64,000 nucleotides of DNA, taken from Amycolatopsis sp. A133 (GTDB taxonomy: Bacteria; Actinomycetota; Actinomycetes; Mycobacteriales; Pseudonocardiaceae). The position numbers were made by a program, and so were the translations under genes. The notes beneath the pieces are model-generated. The model saw only the letters and a list, made by a program, of their open reading frames with translations, did no database searches and had not been told where the DNA came from. Shown piece by piece: positions 59,722 through 64,000 of this stretch (within the stretch, counting starts at the first letter, position 1; each line of letters opens with the position of its first letter). The stretch lies in assembly GCF_031082405.1 (NCBI RefSeq), contig NZ_JAVHJU010000004.1:336082-400081 (forward strand), in the 5' to 3' direction.

Positions 59722-60335
59722 GAGTCCTCTCCAGGGGCTTCCGCGGCTGCTGGGGCTTCTGCGGGGCGCAGCAGGACCGCGTCGCGGCCGTCGATCTCGG
59801 CCAGCAGGACGGACACGCCCTCGGTGCGGGCGGTCGGCACGTTCTTGCCCACGTAGTCCGCGCGGATCGGCAGCTCGCGGTGACCGCGGTCGACCAGCAC
59901 GGCCAGCTGCACGGCGCGGGGGCGGCCGTGATCACGCAGGGCATCGAGCGCGGCCCGGATCGTCCGGCCGGAGAAGAGGACGTCGTCGACCAGGATCACG
60001 ACGCGGTCGTCGATGCCGTCGGTGGGCAGCTGCGTCTGCTCGAGCGCGCGCGGCGGGCGGCGGCGGAGATCGTCCCGGTAGAGGGTGACGTCGAGGGCGC
60101 CGGTGGGCGGGCGGACCCCGGAGAACTCGCCGATCTTGTCGGCCAGGCGGACCGCCAGCGGCGTGCCCCGGGACGGGATGCCGAGCAACACGGGCGGGGT
60201 AGTGCTCTCCGCACCGTTCGCGGTCTTTTCGATGACCTGATGGGCCATTCGGGCGATCGTGCGTGCGACATCGCCGGCCGTCAGGAGCTCGCGCTCCCCG
60301 GCCGAACCAGCCGCGTCACGCGGGCGTGACGACAC
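59718..60335 (-). CDS. pyrR: Bifunctional PyrR regulator/uracil phosphoribosyltransferase
   Basis: A 205-aa protein that senses UMP and binds pyr leader RNA. The PRPP motif [21 protein letters not shown] is intact, and [20 protein letters not shown] and [10 protein letters not shown] are family signatures. GTG 60335 follows AGGAG by 6 nt; the frame upstream to 61250 is a shadow. First gene of pyrR-pyrB-pyrC-(PH)-carA-(AAA-DUF4276)-carB-pyrF. A PyrR-binding loop lies just before its ribosome site. Confidence 0.96.
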   Translation of the reverse strand: MSSRPRDAAGSAGERELLTAGDVARTIARMAHQVIEKTANGAESTTPPVLLGIPSRGTPLAVRLADKIGEFSGVRPPTGALDVTLYRDDLRRRPPRALEQTQLPTDGIDDRVVILVDDVLFSGRTIRAALDALRDHGRPRAVQLAVLVDRGHRELPIRADYVGKNVPTARTEGVSVLLAEIDGRDAVLLRPAEAPAAAEAPGEDS

Positions 60336-60340
60336 TTCGG

Positions 60341-60366
60341 ACTCCTTCCCCGCCTCACCGGACGGG
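60341..60366 (-). promoter_or_regulatory. PyrR-binding RNA loop overlapping the ribosome-site region
   Basis: On the minus strand 60366-60348 reads CCCG-TCCGGTGAGG-CGGGG. The loop matches the PyrR consensus UCCNGNGAGGY and is closed by a CCCG/CGGG stem. The AGGAG of pyrR begins 2-3 nt later (60345-60341). By analogy with Mycobacterium smegmatis, UMP-PyrR binding here would block translation of the operon; no terminator-antiterminator pair is evident. Confidence 0.75.
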
Positions 60367-60476
60367 TCCTTAAAGGACGTCTGTATCCCCTGCTGGTCGG
60401 GGCTTTCGCACCGACAGTAGCAGGCACTTTGCTCAGTCTTCCGGGTGGTGTGGCGTGATTCGCGGCAAGCTTCTGC

Positions 60477-60526
60477 TTGACCTGGTGACAACAATGCGTA
60501 ACCATTACTCTGAGTATTCGACTCAG
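60477..60526 (+). promoter_or_regulatory. bldD promoter region with inverted repeat
   Basis: TTGACC (60477-60482) and TAACCA (60499-60504) make a plausible -35/-10 pair with 16-nt spacing. CTGAGT-N5-ACTCAG (60510-60526) is a perfect dyad at the expected start of transcription, a candidate operator for BldD autoregulation. The same 249-nt gap also holds the divergent pyr promoter. Confidence 0.5.
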
Positions 60527-60584
60527 CGAGTCCCCCGGCCCGGTCACCCCGACCGGGAGGGGGTGAAGAACGGAGAACGACCAG

Positions 60585-61073
60585 ATGGGCGATTACGCCA
60601 AGGCGCTCGGGGCCAAGCTCCGCGGGATCCGCCAGCAGCAGGGCCTGTCCCTGCACGGGGTCGAGCAGAAGTCCGGTGGGCGCTGGAAGGCCGTCGTCGT
60701 CGGCTCGTACGAGCGTGGCGACCGCGCCGTCACCGTCCAGAAGCTGGCCGAGCTGGCCGACTTCTACGGTGTGCCGGTGGTCGAGCTGCTGCCCGAGGGC
60801 CGGGTCCCCTCCGGTGCGGAGCCCGCCACCAAGATCGTGATCAACCTGGAGCGCCTGCAGCAGCTGCCGGCCGAAAAGGTGGGCCCGCTGGCCCGCTACG
60901 CGGCGACGATCCAGAGCCAGCGCGGCGACTACAACGGCAAGGTGCTCTCGATCCGCACCGAGGACCTGCGGTCCCTGGCGATCATCTACGACATGACCCC
61001 CGGCGAGCTGACCGAGCAGCTCATCGACTGGGGCGTTCTGCCGCCGGAGGCGCGGCCCTCCAAGGAGGACTGA
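60585..61073 (+). CDS. bldD: Developmental regulator BldD
   Basis: A 162-aa XRE-type repressor of actinobacterial development. The N-terminal helix-turn-helix (about 4-70; [20 protein letters not shown]) binds DNA as a dimer. The C-terminal domain keeps the complete cyclic di-GMP signature R113-G-D115, eight residues, R124-T-E-D127, so dimerisation by tetrameric c-di-GMP as known in Streptomyces should operate. It stands alone, divergent from pyrR and convergent with nusB. Confidence 0.97.
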   Translation: MGDYAKALGAKLRGIRQQQGLSLHGVEQKSGGRWKAVVVGSYERGDRAVTVQKLAELADFYGVPVVELLPEGRVPSGAEPATKIVINLERLQQLPAEKVGPLARYAATIQSQRGDYNGKVLSIRTEDLRSLAIIYDMTPGELTEQLIDWGVLPPEARPSKED

Positions 61074-61092
61074 TCGCCCGATGTGGCGCGCC

Positions 61093-61200
61093 GGGCTCGT
61101 TCGGGGGCGAGCCCGCTCAGACGATTTCGCGCTGCAGGCGACCACGCCCGGGGGTCCGGGGGCTTGCCCCCGGGCGGGGTGTGGGGGCTGCGCCCCCACA
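61093..61200. terminator. Terminator cluster between bldD and nusB
   Basis: Two clear hairpins: GGGCTCG/CGAGCCC (61093-61099 with 61108-61114) and TGTGGGGGC/GCCCCCACA (61180-61188 with 61192-61200, loop 3). Between them is further GC dyad. The cluster fills most of the 190 nt between the convergent stops of bldD and nusB. Confidence 0.8.
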
Positions 61201-61263
61201 AGACACGGCGGAGTGAGGCTCGGCTCGCGCTCTCCGCGAGCAGAGCTCACCCCTGAACGAGCC

Positions 61264-61719
61264 TCAGAGCACGGCGCGGAGGCGGTCGGCGATGGTGCCG
61301 ATCCGGCCCAGGACGCCGTTGACGAACCGCGGCGAGTCGTCCGTGGACAGTTCCTTCGCCAGGCCGACGGCCTCGTCGATCGCGACCGGGTCCGGCACGT
61401 CCTCGGCCCAGAGCAGCTCGTAGACCCCGACCCGCAGCACCGCGAGGTCGACCTTCGGCATCCGCTCCAGGGTCCAGCCCTGCGCGTGCTCGGCCAGCAG
61501 CTCGTCGATCTGCACCCGGCGGGCGGTGACGCCCTCGACCAGGCTGATCGTGTAGTCCGCGATCGGGTCGACCTCGGTCGCGCCGACCCGGTCGGCCAGC
61601 AGCGTCACCGGGTCGGTGTCCCGCTGCGAGGCCTCGTACAGCATTTCCACCGCGCGGCGGCGTGCCTGACGGCGGCTGATCGCGCCGCCGCGGTTCGGGT
61701 GGGGTTTCGACGTCGGCAT
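61264..61719 (-). CDS. nusB: Transcription antitermination factor NusB
   Basis: A 151-aa helical RNA-binding protein that joins NusE on boxA in rRNA antitermination. [20 protein letters not shown] at the N-terminus and [21 protein letters not shown] near the end are characteristic. ATG 61719 overlaps the efp stop by one base (TGATG). Last gene of pepP-efp-nusB. Confidence 0.96.
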   Translation of the reverse strand: MPTSKPHPNRGGAISRRQARRRAVEMLYEASQRDTDPVTLLADRVGATEVDPIADYTISLVEGVTARRVQIDELLAEHAQGWTLERMPKVDLAVLRVGVYELLWAEDVPDPVAIDEAVGLAKELSTDDSPRFVNGVLGRIGTIADRLRAVL

Positions 61720-62282
61720 CAGCTGGAGACGCGGCCCAGGTAACGGCCGTCGCGGGTGTCGACCTTGATCTTCTCGCCGGTGGACAGGAACAGCGGGACC
61801 TGGATCTCCGCGCCGGTCTCCAGCGTCGCCGGCTTGGTGCCGCCGGTGGAGCGGTCGCCCTGCAGGCCGGGGTCGGTGTGCTGGACGAGCAGCTCGACCG
61901 ACGTCGGCAGCTCGACGTACAGCGGCTCGTTTTCGTGCACCGCGACCTGGACCTCGGTGTTCTCGAGCATGTAGTTGGCGTTGTCGCCGACGACCTCGGC
62001 GGGCACCGTGATCTGGTCGTAGGTGTCGCCGTCCATGAACACGAAGTCCTGCCCCTCCTTGTAGAGGTAGGTCATGTTCCGGCGGTCCACCGTGGCCGTC
62101 TCGACCTTCGTGCCCGCGTTGAACGTCTTGTCGACCACCTTGCCGGTGAGCACGTGCTTGAGGGTGGTGCGCACGAAGGCACCGCCCTTGCCCGGCTTGA
62201 CGTGCTGGAACGCGGTGACGGTCCACAGCTGGCCCTCGAGGTTGAGGACGAGCCCGTTCTTCAGGTCGTTGGTCGTGGCCAC
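61719..62282 (-). CDS. efp: Translation elongation factor P
   Basis: A 187-aa factor that relieves ribosome stalling at polyproline stretches. [21 protein letters not shown] contains the loop Lys32 that is modified in other bacteria; no modifying enzyme gene is seen here. DTYDQITVP and [19 protein letters not shown] complete the three barrels. GTG start; 45 nt after the peptidase gene. Confidence 0.98.
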   Translation of the reverse strand: MATTNDLKNGLVLNLEGQLWTVTAFQHVKPGKGGAFVRTTLKHVLTGKVVDKTFNAGTKVETATVDRRNMTYLYKEGQDFVFMDGDTYDQITVPAEVVGDNANYMLENTEVQVAVHENEPLYVELPTSVELLVQHTDPGLQGDRSTGGTKPATLETGAEIQVPLFLSTGEKIKVDTRDGRYLGRVSS

Positions 62283-62327
62283 GAGCTTGCAGTCTCCTGT
62301 GTCGGATCTTCGGGTTCGGGGCCGCCG

Positions 62328-63416
62328 TCAGACGACCACGAGGTTCTTGGTGCTCAGGGTGAGGAGTTCGGGCTCCCCAGCCCGCACGACGAGCGTGTCC
62401 TCGATGCGCACGCCACCGTGCCCCGCCAGGTACACGCCGGGCTCGACGGTGACCGCCATACCGGCGGCCAGTGTACCGACGCCCGTCGCGGCGAGGCTGG
62501 GCGCCTCGTGGATCTGCAGGCCGACGCCGTGGCCGAGGCCGTGCGCGAACTCCGGCCCACGGCCCTCGGCCACGATCACTCCCCGCGCCGCGGAGTCCAC
62601 TTCGGACACCGGGACGCCGGGGACGACGGCGGCGAGCCCGGTGGCCTGCGCGGCGTGCACGAGGTCGTAGACCTCCCGCTGCCAGTCCGCGGGGGCGCCG
62701 AGGACGAAGGTGCGGGTCATGTCGGAGTGGTAGCCGTCGACGGTCGCGCCGAAGTCCATCTTGACGAAGTCGCCGCGCTTGAGTTCGGCGTGCGTCGGCC
62801 GGTGGTGCGGGATGGCCGAGTGCGCGCCGGCGGCGATGATGGAGGCGAAGCTGGGCTCGGCCGAGCCGTGCTCCAGCATCCGGTTCTCCAGGTCACGGGC
62901 GATTTCCAGCTCGGTCCGCCCGGGGCGCAGGCCCCCGGCGGCGAGCAGGTCGTCCAGCGCCCGGTCGGCGGCGGCGCACGCCTGGCGCAGGGCTTCGACC
63001 TCGGCTTCGTCCTTGACTTCGCGCAGCCGCTCGACCAGGCCGGGGGTCCGCTTCAGCGGCACGTGCTCGTTGAGGGCTTCGTAGGCCTCGACGCTGACGT
63101 GCTGGCTCTCGAACCCGAGCTTGCCGTAGGTCTTGGTGTCCCGGGCGGCCTTGGCCACGAGGGCGGCGGCGCTCGCCCGGTCGACGACGGTTTCGAGGTC
63201 GGGCACCTCGGCGGCCGACTGGGTGGTGTAGCGGCCGTCGGTGCAGAAGAGCGTCTTCCCGTCGCCCTCGGCGTGCACCAGCACGGCGGCGTTCGAGCCG
63301 GTGAACCCGGTCAGGTAGCGGATGTTCAGCAGATCGGTGACCAGCAGCGCATCAACACCGGCTCCGGTCAGGAGCCCACGCAGCGCCGCCCGGCGTCGTC
63401 CATGGGTTTCGGGCAC
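62328..63416 (-). CDS. pepP: Xaa-Pro aminopeptidase (M24B)
   Basis: A 362-aa pita-bread metallopeptidase that removes N-terminal residues before proline. After a creatinase-like N-domain (about 1-130), the catalytic domain has metal ligands in MDFGATVDGYHSDMTRTF (two Asp), HGLGHGVGLQIHE (His), VEPGVYL (Glu) and GGVRIEDTLVV (Glu). It precedes efp, a conserved order in actinobacteria. The specific symbol (pepP versus pepQ) is not certain. Confidence 0.93.
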   Translation of the reverse strand: MPETHGRRRAALRGLLTGAGVDALLVTDLLNIRYLTGFTGSNAAVLVHAEGDGKTLFCTDGRYTTQSAAEVPDLETVVDRASAAALVAKAARDTKTYGKLGFESQHVSVEAYEALNEHVPLKRTPGLVERLREVKDEAEVEALRQACAAADRALDDLLAAGGLRPGRTELEIARDLENRMLEHGSAEPSFASIIAAGAHSAIPHHRPTHAELKRGDFVKMDFGATVDGYHSDMTRTFVLGAPADWQREVYDLVHAAQATGLAAVVPGVPVSEVDSAARGVIVAEGRGPEFAHGLGHGVGLQIHEAPSLAATGVGTLAAGMAVTVEPGVYLAGHGGVRIEDTLVVRAGEPELLTLSTKNLVVV

Positions 63417-63484
63417 CCGTCCACCCTAGTGCGCGGCGTTCCCGGGGGAAGCGACTCGCCAGTAGGCCGCCTACACTCCGCAGG

Positions 63485-63898
63485 ATGAGCGCCTGGGTGA
63501 TTCGCGGACTGGTGATGGCGGTGCTGCACGGCGTGGCCCTCACGCTGCTGGCGAAGTACGCCGTGTACCACCCGACCGACCAGGCCCTGGCGGTTTCCCT
63601 GGCGCTGGCGGTCCTGGTCGGGGCGGCGGCGCTGTGGAGCGCCCTCGACGCTTGGCGAGGCCTCCCGGACCGCGGGCGCGTGTGGTTCATCGCGGCGCTG
63701 GTCGCGGGGCCGGTGGCGGGGATCCTGTACGTGATCGGCCGGGCGGTGTTCGTGGACCAGACGGGCGTGTCCGAGCTGGGCGGAGCCCTGACGGGCGGGG
63801 CGGCGTTCTCGGCGCTGCTGGTGCTGATCCCGGCGGGGCTGGGCTTGTTCGTCGGCGGGCGGATCGGGCGCTCACCGAGCGCCGACCGCGAACGCTGA
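63485..63898 (+). CDS. Small four-helix membrane protein (B-4DMT-like)
   Basis: A 137-aa integral membrane protein with four hydrophobic segments (about 5-25, 36-56, 66-86 and 100-125). Length, position beside the pepP-efp genes and the RGLVMAVLHGVALTLLAKY start fit the actinobacterial B-4DMT transporter-like family. Ends in a charged tail. No substrate is known. Divergent from the peptidase, 68 nt between starts. Its stop abuts a groEL remnant. Confidence 0.8.
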   Translation: MSAWVIRGLVMAVLHGVALTLLAKYAVYHPTDQALAVSLALAVLVGAAALWSALDAWRGLPDRGRVWFIAALVAGPVAGILYVIGRAVFVDQTGVSELGGALTGGAAFSALLVLIPAGLGLFVGGRIGRSPSADRER

Positions 63899-63924
63899 AG
63901 GGCGCCGGGTACGTGCTCTGCCGT

Positions 63925-64000
63925 GCCGGCGGCAACGTTGCGCAGGCCTTCCTTGACCAGGGCCTGGGCGAGCACGGTGGCGGTGGTGGTGCCGTCACCC
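63925..64000 (-). pseudogene. groEL fragment, truncated
   Basis: Reading leftward from the window edge, the frame gives GDGTTTATVLAQALVKEGL and RNVAAG, the ATP-binding block of GroEL around residues 86-111 of the E. coli protein. Homology then stops abruptly at about 63925 and the frame runs into sequence antisense to the membrane-protein gene. The C-terminal three quarters of GroEL are absent, so this is the broken end of a groEL copy; its N-terminal part would lie outside the window. Confidence 0.65.

Overview
The window reads as chromosomal DNA of a high-GC actinobacterium, most likely Pseudonocardiales and probably Amycolatopsis or a close relative. This rests on the very GC-rich codon use, frequent GTG starts, the actinobacterial genes whiA, bldD, mihF and gpgS, F420-linked enzymes, and the gene order pyrR-pyrB-pyrC-carA-carB-pyrF-mihF-gmk-rpoZ-coaBC-metK-priA, fmt-rsmB, rpe-rib and uvrC-rapZ-yvcK-whiA-gap-pgk. 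No tRNA, rRNA, CRISPR array, insertion sequence or recognisable riboswitch was seen.

Left part (1-26 kb). gap-pgk (glycolysis) is followed by accessory genes: an AlkZ-like winged-helix protein, a LysE exporter, an ArsR/SnoaL-like divergent pair and an F420-type monooxygenase. Next comes a three-gene, translationally coupled operon (13012 down to 6280) coding a kleisin-like protein, a small KITE-like protein and a 1482-residue SMC-like ATPase. This looks like a MukBEF/Wadjet (JetABC) complex without a JetD nuclease gene. Then come an F420 PPOX protein, a divergent HemF homologue, a large secreted PQQ-type sugar dehydrogenase fused to carbohydrate-binding, fibronectin-III and PEBP domains, a TetR regulator with a clear palindromic operator before a membrane sterol-desaturase-like protein, gpgS, and the whiA-yvcK-rapZ-uvrC block.

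Middle part (26-47 kb). A secreted trypsin-like protease, xth, and the riboflavin operon rpe-ribE-ribBA-ribH-PH protein (no ribD) are followed by a NarL-type two-component system, secreted alkaline phosphatase, a secreted serine hydrolase, fmt-rsmB-flavoprotein, secreted gamma-glutamyltransferase, a GH25 lysozyme, a frameshifted secreted pyroglutamyl-peptidase-like gene, priA and metK. Several intergenic gaps hold different short repeat families with strong dyad symmetry.

Right part (47-64 kb). The coaBC-rpoZ-gmk-mihF and pyrimidine genes run leftward with 1-8 nt overlaps. Between carA and carB lies a two-gene insertion, an OLD/AAA15-like ATPase plus a DUF4276 (TOPRIM-like) protein, joined by 4-nt and 1-nt overlaps to the housekeeping genes and visibly less GC-rich. 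It resembles a two-component anti-phage module living inside the pyr operon. pyrR is preceded by a recognisable PyrR-binding loop next to its ribosome site. bldD, nusB, efp, a pepP-like peptidase, a small membrane protein and a truncated groEL remnant close the window.

All calls come from reading the sequence. No database search, alignment or composition calculation was run.
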